Positions 8,675 through 17,076 are shown, counted from the stretch's first letter. The stretch: DNA of 64,000 nt from Variovorax boronicumulans (GCF_019352895.1 NZ_JAAAFX010000004.1:1385276-1449275), one strand, 5' to 3'. A program made the numbers and translations. The notes: generated by a model not told the origin, from the sequence alone.

Positions 8675-10522
8675 ATGAATCCGTCCGAAAAAACGCTGGC
8701 ACGGCTGTACCGCGACGAGGCGCTGTACCCGGTGTTCCAGCCGATCGTGGACCTGCGCAAGGGCAGCATCTTCGGCCACGAGGCGCTGATCCGCGGCCCG
8801 CTGGGCACGCCCTTCCACACGCCGGCCGCGCTGCTGGCACTGGCCGCGGAGGAAGACTGCCTGACCGATTTCGAACTCGCCTGCGTCGACGTCATCCTGC
8901 GGCACTGGGGCGGACTCACCGCGCCGGGCCAGCTGTTCCTCAACATGAGTTCCGACGCGCTGTCGGCCGCCATGGACGGCCCCGCGCCGAGCCGCTTCGA
9001 GCGCACGCTGGCCCTGCACGGCATCGCGCCACGCACCGTCACCGTCGAGATCACCGAGGAACGCGCCGCCAGCGACATGGGTGCGTTGCGACTGGCCGTC
9101 AAGGCCCTGCACAGCACCGGCGCGCGCGTGGCGCTGGACGACTTCGGCGAGGGCCAGTCGAACCTTCGGCTGTGGAGCGAGCTCCGGCCGGACTTCGTGA
9201 AGATCGACAAGTTCTTCACCCACGGCATTGCGAGCTCGCCGCAGAACCTCGAGCTGGTGCGCACCATCGTCGGCTTCGGCCACACGCTGGGTACGACTCT
9301 GGTCGCCGAGGGCGTGGAAGACACCAAGGACCTGCGGGTGCTGCGCGACCTGGGCATCGACCACGGACAGGGCTACCTGCTGGGCCGCCCGACCCGCGTG
9401 CTGCACGAGGCCGCGCCCTCGCCGATCACCGAGGCCATCCGCGACAGCCGCATCGCCGTGATGCCGCATGCGGCGCAGCAGGCGCAGCCCGGCGTGCTGC
9501 GCAGCCTGGCGGTGATCCAGGCGCCGACGCTGGGCCCGGCCACGCCCATCGACGAGGTCTCGACGCTGTTCCAGGCCCATCCCGAACTGCATGCGCTGGC
9601 AGTGCTCGACGCGGGCCGGCCCGTGGCTTTGATCAACCGGCAGGCGTTCATGAACGACTACGCGCGGCTCTACTTCCGCGAGGTGCATGGGCGCCGGCCC
9701 TGCATCGGCTACGCCAACACCAGCCCGCGCGTGGTCGAGCTCGAGGACAACGTCGAGCAGCTGGTGGGCATCCTGATGTCGGAAGACCAGCGCTACCTCA
9801 ACGACGGCTTCATCGTCACCGAGGACAGGCGCTACCTGGGCCTGGGCACGGGCGAACAGCTGGTGCGCGCCGTGACCGAGGCACGCATCGAGGCCGCGCG
9901 CCATGCGAACCCGCTGACCTTCCTGCCCGGCAACATCCCAATCAGCATTCACATCGAACGCCTGCTGGCCAGCCATGCGGGCTTCGCTGCCTGCTATGCA
10001 GACCTGAACAACTTCAAGGTCTTCAACGACCACTACGGCTACTGGCGCGGCGACGAGATGATCCGCATGCTCGCGCGGCTGGCCGTGAAGCATGCCGACG
10101 CGCACCGCGATTTCGTGGGCCACATCGGCGGCGACGACTTCCTGGTGCTGTTCCAGAGCGAGGACTGGCAGGCCCGCTGCGCGCGCATGATCGAGGACTT
10201 CGACCTCGAGGCCCTCGGGCTCTACGACGATGCCGCGCGCGACGCGGGCGGCATCGAGGGCAAGGACCGGCGCGGCACGACGCACTTCTTCCCCTTCACC
10301 ACGCTGTCGATCGGCGCGGTGCGCATCGCGCCCGGCCGCTTCGCCCATGCCGAGGACGTGGCGGCCGAAGCGGCCATCGCCAAGCACGAGGCCAAGCACG
10401 CCAACACCGGCCTCACGGTGCGCGAGCCCGGCGCCATCGCCCCGTCCAGGCCCGGCCGCGCGCCCTATGCGCTGCCCAGCAGCACGATGCCGCCCGGCAG
10501 CGTCGTGACGTCGAGCCGGTAG
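8675..10522 (+). CDS. EAL-CBS-GGDEF cyclic-di-GMP phosphodiesterase/diguanylate cyclase
   Basis: A cytosolic c-di-GMP turnover enzyme of 615 residues from ATG 8675; ATG 8600 and GTG 8579 are in-frame alternatives, and none has a good ribosome site. The N-terminal EAL domain (about residues 15-245) keeps the catalytic set: EALIRG, the Asn of LNMSS, Glu of VEITEE, LDDFG, VKIDK, VAEG and the Gln of HGQGY, so phosphodiesterase activity is expected. A CBS-like pair (about 285-405), typical of GGDEF-EAL fusions and probably ligand-binding, precedes a C-terminal GGDEF domain with ADLNNFKVFND and the signature GGDDF. Whether GGDDF is cyclase-active is uncertain. It lies between the giant adhesin and its candidate regulators, so a role in adhesion control is plausible. 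Its last 58 bases overlap the 3' end of the convergent fecR-like gene. Confidence 0.9.
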   Translation: MNPSEKTLARLYRDEALYPVFQPIVDLRKGSIFGHEALIRGPLGTPFHTPAALLALAAEEDCLTDFELACVDVILRHWGGLTAPGQLFLNMSSDALSAAMDGPAPSRFERTLALHGIAPRTVTVEITEERAASDMGALRLAVKALHSTGARVALDDFGEGQSNLRLWSELRPDFVKIDKFFTHGIASSPQNLELVRTIVGFGHTLGTTLVAEGVEDTKDLRVLRDLGIDHGQGYLLGRPTRVLHEAAPSPITEAIRDSRIAVMPHAAQQAQPGVLRSLAVIQAPTLGPATPIDEVSTLFQAHPELHALAVLDAGRPVALINRQAFMNDYARLYFREVHGRRPCIGYANTSPRVVELEDNVEQLVGILMSEDQRYLNDGFIVTEDRRYLGLGTGEQLVRAVTEARIEAARHANPLTFLPGNIPISIHIERLLASHAGFAACYADLNNFKVFNDHYGYWRGDEMIRMLARLAVKHADAHRDFVGHIGGDDFLVLFQSEDWQARCARMIEDFDLEALGLYDDAARDAGGIEGKDRRGTTHFFPFTTLSIGAVRIAPGRFAHAEDVAAEAAIAKHEAKHANTGLTVREPGAIAPSRPGRAPYALPSSTMPPGSVVTSSR

Positions 10523-11451
10523 ACCTCGCGCACCAGCGCGATCACGTCGTCGAGCCGGTCGATGGAGAAGCTGGCCTGCACACGCTTGCGTCCGATCTCG
10601 GTGCTGGTCAGGATCAGCTTGCCCGGCCGGTAGCGGTTGACTTCGGCCACCACCTCGGCCAGCGGCGTCTGGTCGAACACCAGCTGGCGCCGCCGCCAGG
10701 CGCTGACGGCCGCCGCATCGGCGGGCCGCGCGACGCCGGGCCGCGCCCTGGCGTAGAGCAGTTGCCGGTCGACATCCACCGCGGTGCTGGCCGCCTCGCC
10801 GCGGCGCACGTCGACGCGGCCCGCGAGGCAGGTCACGCAGACCTCGCCGTCGATGAAGCGCACGTTGAAGCGCGCGCGCTGCGCCGTGATCAGGCCATCG
10901 CCGGCGCGCACCTGCACCGCGGGCGCGGCGCCGTCCAGGTCGGTACGGATCTCGGCCTCGCCCTCGAGCAACTCCAGCCGCGCCACGCCGCCCTCGGCGG
11001 CACGCAGGTCCATGCGCGTGCGGGTGTTGAGCTGCACCACGATGCCCTCTGGCGTGACCCACTCGCGCTGCTCGCCGGTGCCGGTGCGCAGGTCGGCCGC
11101 CAGGTCGCCCAGCGCGGGCCACAGGCCCAACGGCGGGCGCACCACCGCCCAGGCGGCCGTGCCCGCCAGGGCGGCGCCCAGGAAGGCGCGCCGCCCGAAG
11201 CGGCCGGCATCGCGCTGCGCAGCCCGCGCCACCTCGGCGCGCTGCACGTGCTGCGCCGCCGGCCGCAGGTCCTGCCAGACCGCGCGCGCCTGCACGAAGG
11301 CCGACGCATGGTCGCGGCTGCGCTCGCACCAGCGCCTGAAGGCCAGTGCATCGTCGGCGTCGGCCGCGTGCGAGGCCAGCCGCACCACCCATTGCCGGGC
11401 CTGGCGCCGGATGGCCTGCTGTTCGGCGCTGTCGTTCACTTCTTCACTCAT
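10465..11451 (-). CDS. FecR-family anti-sigma factor (VreR/FecR-like)
   Basis: This 328-residue protein has the FecR layout: an N-terminal cytoplasmic anti-sigma region (residues 1-85, with the DALAFRRWCERS-type DUF4880 motif), one membrane segment (about 86-105, after a twin-Arg GRRAFLG stretch), and a periplasmic FecR domain with LNTRTRMDL and DVRRGE, ending in an STN-like tail (QTPLAEVVAEVNRY...). Such proteins hold an ECF sigma factor inactive until an STN domain in the periplasm signals. The start at 11451 overlaps the sigma gene by 8 bases, so the two are translationally coupled. It ends tail-to-tail inside the c-di-GMP gene with 58 bases of overlap. Confidence 0.9.
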   Translation of the reverse strand: MSEEVNDSAEQQAIRRQARQWVVRLASHAADADDALAFRRWCERSRDHASAFVQARAVWQDLRPAAQHVQRAEVARAAQRDAGRFGRRAFLGAALAGTAAWAVVRPPLGLWPALGDLAADLRTGTGEQREWVTPEGIVVQLNTRTRMDLRAAEGGVARLELLEGEAEIRTDLDGAAPAVQVRAGDGLITAQRARFNVRFIDGEVCVTCLAGRVDVRRGEAASTAVDVDRQLLYARARPGVARPADAAAVSAWRRRQLVFDQTPLAEVVAEVNRYRPGKLILTSTEIGRKRVQASFSIDRLDDVIALVREVYRLDVTTLPGGIVLLGSA

Positions 11452-12001
11452 GAGACTTAGACGGTTTTCCCGCGCCCGGACCGAAGCGCTGGATGAAATC
11501 GCGGCCCAGCCGTTCGCAGCAATGCTCGAGGCCGGCGCGCAATTCCTTCTCGATGGTGCGCTCCGACACGCCGAAGCGCCGCGCGATCTCGCGGTGCGGC
11601 ATCTCGTCGATGCGCGCCGCCACCACGATGGCGCGACGCCGCCGCGGCAGCTCGGCCAGCGCGCGCTCGAGCGCCTCGATCTCGCCGCGCGCCTCGGCGG
11701 TGCGGGCCGGGTCGGCCATCTCGTCGGCCATCTCGTAGAGCGCCTCGACGTCGGGCACGCTCAGCAGCCGCGCGCTGCTCTTGCGCTGGTCTTCGGCGAT
11801 GTTGAGCGCGATGCGGAACAGGTAGGCCGAGGGGTAGCGGATCGCGCCCAGCACGCTCATCGATTCCATGCGCAGGTAGGTCTCGTGCAGCGCGTCGTTG
11901 GCCAGGTCTTCAGAGCCCAGGCGCTGGTGCAGGTGGCGCCGGAACTGGTCGTAGCGCGACAGGAACAGCGCGCGCAGCGCAGCCTTGATCGATTCGGGCA
12001 T
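11444..12001 (-). CDS. ECF-family RNA polymerase sigma factor (FecI/VreI-like)
   Basis: A 185-residue sigma-70 factor of the extracytoplasmic-function type. Region 2 reads YDQFRRHLHQRLGSEDLANDALHETYLRM and region 4 has a helix-turn-helix around IARRFGVSERTIEKEL, preceded by LPRRRRAI. The ATG at 12001 is chosen because the sequence upstream in this frame is arginine-rich read-through of the STN gene. It begins 5 bases after the STN gene stops and overlaps fecR by 8 bases, giving an STN-sigma-FecR operon. The likely job is to transcribe surface-signalling targets, with the neighbouring haemagglutinin as the obvious candidate; that target is inferred. Confidence 0.92.
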   Translation of the reverse strand: MPESIKAALRALFLSRYDQFRRHLHQRLGSEDLANDALHETYLRMESMSVLGAIRYPSAYLFRIALNIAEDQRKSSARLLSVPDVEALYEMADEMADPARTAEARGEIEALERALAELPRRRRAIVVAARIDEMPHREIARRFGVSERTIEKELRAGLEHCCERLGRDFIQRFGPGAGKPSKSHE

Positions 12002-12006
12002 GCGGC

Positions 12007-12744
12007 TCAGCTCCCGTCCGCCAGCGCAGCGCGGCAGACCGCGACCGGGTCGGCGCGCGGGCTCAGCAGCACCGTGACCGGCTGCGCGAGCCCGGGCGGC
12101 GGCACGCGGCCGATGGCCAGCCCGCGCAGCTGCGCGAGCAGGACGGTGTCGCGCGCGGCCTCGCCGCTCGGCTCGAGCAGGCTCGCGCGTCGGATGCGTC
12201 CCTCGGGCCCGGTCCAGAGCTGCAGCGCAGCGCGGTAGCGGCCGAAGGTGCCGGGCTGCGCCGCGCACAGGGCCCGCGTGATGGCGGACTGGAGCGCGCC
12301 CGCGAAGTCGGCGGCGGCGGAAGGCGCGACGCCCCCCAGGCCCGGCGCCGTCGGTGCGGTAGGCGCCTCGGGCATCGGCACCTCCGCCGTCGCCGGCTCG
12401 GGCACCAGCGTGAACGCATTGCGCCCGCTGTAGCGCGCATGCAGGCCGGTGCCGGCCAGCAGCAGCCGCAGCGCCTCCTGCGCCGGGAACGCGCCGTGCA
12501 CCGCCTGTGCGGTGCGGCCCTGCGCCAGCGTGCTGTCGACCAGCACCGAGTGGCCGGTGAGCCCGCCGAAATCCGCGAGCGCCTTCTGCAGCGGCTGGGA
12601 CGGCAGGTCGAAGTGCAGGCGCGGACCGGCCTCAGCCATGTCGCGCGGCTCCGTCGTGGCCGCGGCCGTGCCGCCCCAGGCGAGCATCCACACCAGGCAC
12701 CAGGCCTGTGCCCATCGGCAGCCTGGAGCGAGAGAAAGCACCAT
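12007..12744 (-). CDS. Periplasmic STN-domain signalling protein with TonB-C-like tail (VreA-like)
   Basis: The 245-residue product has a signal peptide (WCLVWMLAWGGTAAA) and an STN domain at about residues 40-115 (LHFDLPSQPLQKALADFGGLTG... and a final FTLVP). A Pro/Ala linker leads to a C-terminal part (about 165-228) with a TonB-C-like pattern: LQLWTGPEGRIRRASLLEPSG, then an LRGLAIGRVPPPG loop and a last beta-strand. There is no room for an outer-membrane barrel, unlike ordinary FecA-type receptors. Pseudomonas VreA likewise lacks the barrel and heads a vreA-vreI-vreR operon, the order seen here. The TonB-C assignment rests on visual pattern and needs a profile search. It starts at ATG 12744 without an obvious Shine-Dalgarno sequence. 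Confidence 0.8.
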   Translation of the reverse strand: MVLSLAPGCRWAQAWCLVWMLAWGGTAAATTEPRDMAEAGPRLHFDLPSQPLQKALADFGGLTGHSVLVDSTLAQGRTAQAVHGAFPAQEALRLLLAGTGLHARYSGRNAFTLVPEPATAEVPMPEAPTAPTAPGLGGVAPSAAADFAGALQSAITRALCAAQPGTFGRYRAALQLWTGPEGRIRRASLLEPSGEAARDTVLLAQLRGLAIGRVPPPGLAQPVTVLLSPRADPVAVCRAALADGS

Positions 12745-12882
12745 GGGTTGGAATCATCAGGACGGACACGGGAAGAACGCGCGGGCGACGCTGCGGCAGG
12801 GCCTCGGCCCTGCACGTTGGAAGTACGCGGCATGCTAGGCGGCGCGCATGACCGATCCGTGACGCCGCACCGCCTGGCGCCG

Positions 12883-12901
12883 CGCGACATGCGCATGTCA
12901 C
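12883..12901 (-). promoter_or_regulatory. Shared motif GTGACATGC-N5-TCGCG and 14-bp palindrome upstream of STN operon
   Basis: The minus strand carries GTGACATGC-N5-TCGCG, the element also found upstream of the haemagglutinin gene, ending about 139 bases before the STN start codon. Inside it lies a perfect 14-base palindrome GACATGCGCATGTC (12886-12899). The site is also 51 bases upstream of the divergent small secreted protein gene, so it could serve both directions. Functional role is inferred. Confidence 0.4.
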
Positions 12902-12952
12902 ATGCAGGCGCCAGGCTGGCGGGTTGCGCGCCCTCGCGCGACCGGAGTTCCC

Positions 12953-13330
12953 ATGCCCATCGCCCGCCGCCCGCTGCTGTTCCCGCCTGCCCTCGCCCTT
13001 GCCCTCGCCCTGTGCGCGGCGATGGCGCCGGCGCTGGCGGACGAAGCCCAGGACGGCCCGGCCCGCTGCGTCGAGGTGGAAGTCGACGGCGCCCGCGCGC
13101 CCGCGTCCTTCGCCTGCCTCAGCGAGCGACTGCGCCCGAGCGCCGCACCCTCGCAGCCCCGCGATGCGACCCTGGGCTCGGAAGCCATCGTGCAGCGGCC
13201 CGGCAACCAGTTGGGCGTGTTCAACCGCGCCGCCACCAGCCACCGCATGGGCAACACCTTCGGCACTTCGGTGTATCCGCAGCGGCCGCCGCCGGTGGTG
13301 CCGGTGCTGCCCTTCGGGCCGCGGCCTTGA
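12953..13330 (+). CDS. Small secreted protein, function unknown
   Basis: A 125-residue protein with a clear signal peptide: basic MPIARRP, a Leu/Ala core, and cleavage after APALA near residue 25. The mature part has two cysteines (ARCVEVEV and FACLSER), which could form a disulphide in the periplasm, and a Pro-rich end with RMGNTFGTSV and RPPPVVPVLPFGP. ATG 12953 is preferred over an upstream frame extension because GGAG sits five bases before it. I do not recognise the family. Its position, divergent from the STN-sigma-FecR operon and beside the shared motif, suggests it belongs to the surface-signalling island. Confidence 0.7.
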   Translation: MPIARRPLLFPPALALALALCAAMAPALADEAQDGPARCVEVEVDGARAPASFACLSERLRPSAAPSQPRDATLGSEAIVQRPGNQLGVFNRAATSHRMGNTFGTSVYPQRPPPVVPVLPFGPRP

Positions 13331-13360
13331 CGCCCGGGCAGGCGGCGGGCAAACCGGCAC

Positions 13361-14140
13361 TCACGCCGCCGACAGCCCGCCATCCACCGCGATGGCCTGC
13401 CCCGAGATGTGCCTGCCGGCGTCGGAGCACAGCACCACGGAAAGCCCCTTGAGGTCTTCCTCGGTCCCCACGCGGCCCAGCGGGGTCAGCACCGCGATCT
13501 CCGCGCTGGCGCGCGCCAGCATGTCGACCGTCAAACGCGAGGGGAAGAAGCCCGGACAGATCGCGTTGACGTTGATGCCGAAGCGGCCCCATTCGACCGC
13601 CAGTGCGCGCGTGAAGTTCACCAGCCCCCCCTTGCTCGCGTTGTAGGCCAGGGTCTGCATCTGCAGTGCCGGCGGATTGCCGCGCAGGCCGGCCACCGAG
13701 GCGATGTTGAGGATCTTCCCGCAGCGCCGGGGGATCATCCAGCGCCGCCCGACCTCTTGCGTCAGCACGAACACCGCATTGAGGTTGAGGTCCATCAATC
13801 GCGTCCAGGCGGCCCGGCCATGGCTTTCGGCGGGTTCGGCCCAGCTCGCGCCAGCGTTGTTGACCAGGATATCGATCGGCCCTTCGACGGCCGCGAGCGA
13901 TTCGGCGATGCCATCGATGTGCAGCAGGTCGTGCACCCAGAGCCGGACGTCGGTGGCGCCGGCCGCGCGCAGGGCCTGCGCCGCCTCGGCAAGTTCGTCG
14001 GCATCCTGTGGCCTGGCGTGCAGCACCACTGCGGCGCCTTGCTCGCACAGGCCCTGGGCGATCTGCAGGCCCAACCCACGCGACGCACCGGTCACCAGCG
14101 CCCGGCACCCCTGTAGCGACAACAGCGTCTGGAGGCTCAT
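13361..14140 (-). CDS. SDR-family oxidoreductase, probable 3-hydroxyacyl-CoA dehydrogenase
   Basis: This is a 259-residue classical short-chain dehydrogenase with the cofactor motif TGASRGLG near residue 17, NNAG at about 92-95, a catalytic Ser in NIASVAG and the YNASK active-site pair. The C-terminal GQAIAVDGG is typical of FabG-like proteins. It is the last gene of the acyl-CoA operon; its start overlaps the ligase stop by four bases (ATGA). In that setting it most likely oxidises a 3-hydroxyacyl-CoA, but a reductase or alcohol dehydrogenase role cannot be excluded from sequence alone. Confidence 0.85.
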   Translation of the reverse strand: MSLQTLLSLQGCRALVTGASRGLGLQIAQGLCEQGAAVVLHARPQDADELAEAAQALRAAGATDVRLWVHDLLHIDGIAESLAAVEGPIDILVNNAGASWAEPAESHGRAAWTRLMDLNLNAVFVLTQEVGRRWMIPRRCGKILNIASVAGLRGNPPALQMQTLAYNASKGGLVNFTRALAVEWGRFGINVNAICPGFFPSRLTVDMLARASAEIAVLTPLGRVGTEEDLKGLSVVLCSDAGRHISGQAIAVDGGLSAA

Positions 14141-15801
14141 GGCGCAGCCCCGCGTTCCCCGTCGAGCAGGGCCTTTTTCGACAGCTTGCCGACGGCGGTG
14201 CGCGGCAGCTCGGCGCGGAACTCGAGCGCCTGCACCATTTCATGGCGGCCGACGCGGCCCTTCAGGAAGGTCTTGAGTTCGTCGAGGCTGAAGCCCGCTG
14301 CCTGTGGCCGCAACTGCACGAAGGCCTTGGGCACCTGGCCCTTGAGCGCATCGGGAATGCCGACCACCAGCGCGTCCTGCACCGCCGGATGCGCATAGAG
14401 CGCCTCTTCGATGGCACGCGGGTAGACGTTGTATCCACCGCACAGCATCATGTCCTTGAGCCGGTCGACGATATGGACATAACCGTCCTCGTCGATGCGC
14501 GCGATGTCGCCGGTCCGCAGGTAGCCGTCGGCCGTGAAGACACCCTGCAGATGCGGCGCCTGCCCCAGGTAGTGGCGCATCACGTTCGGCCCGCGGATGC
14601 ACAGTTCGCCGACTGAACCGGCGGCGGCGGGTCGATCGAAATCATCCAGGTCCACGAGCCGGAGATCGACTCCGGGAATCGGCAGGCCGCAGGAACCGAT
14701 CTTGATCGGGCCCGTGGGTGGCGCGTAGGTGCCCGCCGACGCGGTCTCGGTCATGCCCCAGCCTTCGGTGAGACGCAGGCCAGTCAGTGACTCGAAGGCA
14801 CGATGGGTCTCGCCCGGCAGCGGTGCGCCGCCCGACAGGCAGAAGCGCAGCGACGACAGATCGGGCCGTGCGCCGGCGCACGCGTCGATCAGCAAGGCGT
14901 ACATCGTGGGCACGCCCGAGAACATCGTGACCCGCCGCTCGCCGACACAGGCGATCACCGCGGCGGCATCGAATCTCGACTGCAGCAGGATGCTGGCCCC
15001 AAGCCGCAGGCCGAACAGAAGATTGGCGGTGAACGCATAGATGTGGAACAGCGGCAGGCACAGCAGCAGGGTCTCGCGTCCATCTTCCAGGATCGCCGGC
15101 ACGCCGTGCGTGATATGCCAGTACTGCTCACAAGCGGCCGTGAGGTTGCCATGCGTCAGCACGGCCGCCTTGGGCACACCGGTGGTGCCGCCGGTGTATT
15201 GCAGCAAGGCCGGCATGTCGGCACCGATGCGTGGCAATGGCGCATGCGGCGCGTCGGTCGCCAGCAGGTGGTCGGACTGCAGCCGGCTCAGGCGCGATGG
15301 CGTGCCGACCGGCTCGTCTTCGGCACCGACGTCGACCAGGGTCTGCAATGAAGTGCCCGCCAGCACATCGGCCATGGTCGCCCAAAGCGCGCGCTCGGCC
15401 ACCAGCACGGATGCACCGCAATCGGCCAGCTTGCCCGCCAGCGTGGCCGGTGCGTCCAGCGGCGACAGCAGCACCAGTGCCGCACCCGCGCGCAGCACGG
15501 CCAGTGCGTAGAGCACCTGCTCCGGCCGGTTGCCCATCCACAGCGCCACGACAGCACCGGGTTGGGCCAGCGATTGCGCCACGAGGGTGCGCGCCAGCCG
15601 CGTCACCGCATCGTCGAGCTGCCGGTAGCTCCAGCGCTGCGTGCCGCACTCGAGCGCCAGTCGGTCCGGCCATCGATGGGCGGAAGCGCGCAGGAGTTCG
15701 GGCACCATCGACGGCGCGATCGTCTGCGCCCACTGCACGCCGGCGGGATAGTGGGGCAGCCAGGGCCGCTCGATCGTCGCCTCTGCTTGCGGCATGCTCA
15801 C
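14137..15801 (-). CDS. AMP-binding acyl-CoA ligase (FadD-like)
   Basis: The 554-residue protein has the ANL-superfamily signatures: the P-loop YTGGTTGVPKA, GWGMTE at the A5 motif, TGDIARIDEDGYVHIVDR at the hinge and the catalytic Lys region near the end (LPRTAVGKLSKKAL). It activates a carboxylic acid to an acyl-CoA using ATP. Translation probably begins at GTG 15801, overlapping the stop of the binding-protein gene by four bases; ATG 15795 is two codons in. A second ligase lies just beyond that binding-protein gene, so the operon may handle two acids or two steps. Chain length cannot be read from sequence. Confidence 0.9.
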   Translation of the reverse strand: MSMPQAEATIERPWLPHYPAGVQWAQTIAPSMVPELLRASAHRWPDRLALECGTQRWSYRQLDDAVTRLARTLVAQSLAQPGAVVALWMGNRPEQVLYALAVLRAGAALVLLSPLDAPATLAGKLADCGASVLVAERALWATMADVLAGTSLQTLVDVGAEDEPVGTPSRLSRLQSDHLLATDAPHAPLPRIGADMPALLQYTGGTTGVPKAAVLTHGNLTAACEQYWHITHGVPAILEDGRETLLLCLPLFHIYAFTANLLFGLRLGASILLQSRFDAAAVIACVGERRVTMFSGVPTMYALLIDACAGARPDLSSLRFCLSGGAPLPGETHRAFESLTGLRLTEGWGMTETASAGTYAPPTGPIKIGSCGLPIPGVDLRLVDLDDFDRPAAAGSVGELCIRGPNVMRHYLGQAPHLQGVFTADGYLRTGDIARIDEDGYVHIVDRLKDMMLCGGYNVYPRAIEEALYAHPAVQDALVVGIPDALKGQVPKAFVQLRPQAAGFSLDELKTFLKGRVGRHEMVQALEFRAELPRTAVGKLSKKALLDGERGAAP

Positions 15802-17045
15802 ACCGGCCGCCGCATGTTGCAGGTGGTGGGCATCTCGGTCTGTCTGGCCGGCACGGCGAGATCGGTCTTGGTGCCGATGCCGGAGCCCTCGAGGTCGTAC
15901 TTGACAGTCTTGCCGTCGGCCTTCACGAAGCTCGAGATGTAGAGCGGCATCAGGATCTGATGGTCGTCCCTGCGCATCGTCACTTCACCCGTGTCGCTCT
16001 GGAAGCGCATGCCCTCGAGCGCCAGCCCAACCTTGACGGGGTCGGTGGTACCGGCCGTGTTCATGGCCTTCACCAGCATGTCGAGCAGGGTGTTGACGCG
16101 CAGGTAATAGAAGTCGACGGCGGCCTTCTGCTTGAAGGCAGTGGCGTAGTTGCGCGCCTTGTCGCCGGCGATGTTGGGATGCCACTCGCTGATCATGCGG
16201 ACGCGGTCGATGCCCGACTCGCCGATGGCGGTGGGCGCCCCCAGACCGCCCGCATAGTAAGTGTAGAACTTGGTCTTCAGTCCATAGTCCTTGGCCGCCC
16301 GCACCAGCAGCGCCAGGTCGTTGCCATAGTTGCCGGTGATCACCGTATCGGCACCCGACGCCGCGATGCGGGCCACATAGGGCGCGAAATCCTTGACCTG
16401 TCCGAGCGGGTGCAGGTCATCGCCAACGATCTGCACATCGGGCCGCTTCTTCGCGATCATCTCTTTGGCGGCGCGCGAAACCTGCTTTCCGAACGAATAG
16501 TCCTGGCCGATGATGAAGACCTTCTTCACGCTCGTGTCGGCGGCCAGATGCTGTGTGATCGCATCCATCTGCATGTCGCTGTGCGGATAGAAGCGGAAGT
16601 GCCAGAAGCTGCAGCCGTTGTTGGTCTGCTCCGGGTCCGCGCCCGCGTAGTTCAGGACCAGGAAGGAACGCGCCGGATCGCGTGCCGCGACCTTGCCGGC
16701 GGTGTCGACCAGCGCCGTCACGACGTTGGAACTCGACGAGGCCACGAAGTGGATGCCCTGGCCGATGGCCGCTTGCGCCGCCGACATGCTCTCCTGCGGC
16801 GAGCCCTTGCCGTCGAAAGGCACGATCTCGATCTTCTGGCCGCCCAGCACGCCGCCGCGCGCGTTCACGTCCGCCGCCGCCAGCTGGAAGTGCTTGAGTC
16901 CGAACTGCCCGAAGTTGGCGAAGGGACCGGACAGCGGATCGATCACCGCGATCCGGATCTGCGCCTGCAGTGCGCCCGAAACGAGGAGGCCGGCGGCCGC
17001 CGCGGCGACAGTGCCCCAGCGCTGGATGCTTCGACGATGGCTCAT
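15798..17045 (-). CDS. Orphan Leu/Ile/Val-type ABC substrate-binding protein
   Basis: A 415-residue periplasmic binding protein of the Peripla_BP_6 (LivJ/K) family. The signal peptide has a basic HRRSIQRW start and ends in LQAQ; the mature part begins IRIAVIDPLSGPFANFG, the typical first strand and ligand loop. ATG 17045 is preferred over further-upstream starts because AGGAG lies ten bases before it. No permease or ATPase partner is in the operon; instead it sits between two acyl-CoA ligase genes and overlaps the downstream one by four bases. It probably captures the carboxylic acid or aromatic acid that the ligases activate, sharing a transporter encoded elsewhere. Confidence 0.88.
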   Translation of the reverse strand: MSHRRSIQRWGTVAAAAAGLLVSGALQAQIRIAVIDPLSGPFANFGQFGLKHFQLAAADVNARGGVLGGQKIEIVPFDGKGSPQESMSAAQAAIGQGIHFVASSSSNVVTALVDTAGKVAARDPARSFLVLNYAGADPEQTNNGCSFWHFRFYPHSDMQMDAITQHLAADTSVKKVFIIGQDYSFGKQVSRAAKEMIAKKRPDVQIVGDDLHPLGQVKDFAPYVARIAASGADTVITGNYGNDLALLVRAAKDYGLKTKFYTYYAGGLGAPTAIGESGIDRVRMISEWHPNIAGDKARNYATAFKQKAAVDFYYLRVNTLLDMLVKAMNTAGTTDPVKVGLALEGMRFQSDTGEVTMRRDDHQILMPLYISSFVKADGKTVKYDLEGSGIGTKTDLAVPARQTEMPTTCNMRRPV

Positions 17046-17076
17046 GTTCTGTTGTCTCCTGAGGATGGGAATGGGA

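Noticed and set aside
8465..11392. A 975-codon minus frame across the EAL-GGDEF gene
   Set aside because: It is antisense of the c-di-GMP gene and out of frame with FecR; composition is shadow-like.
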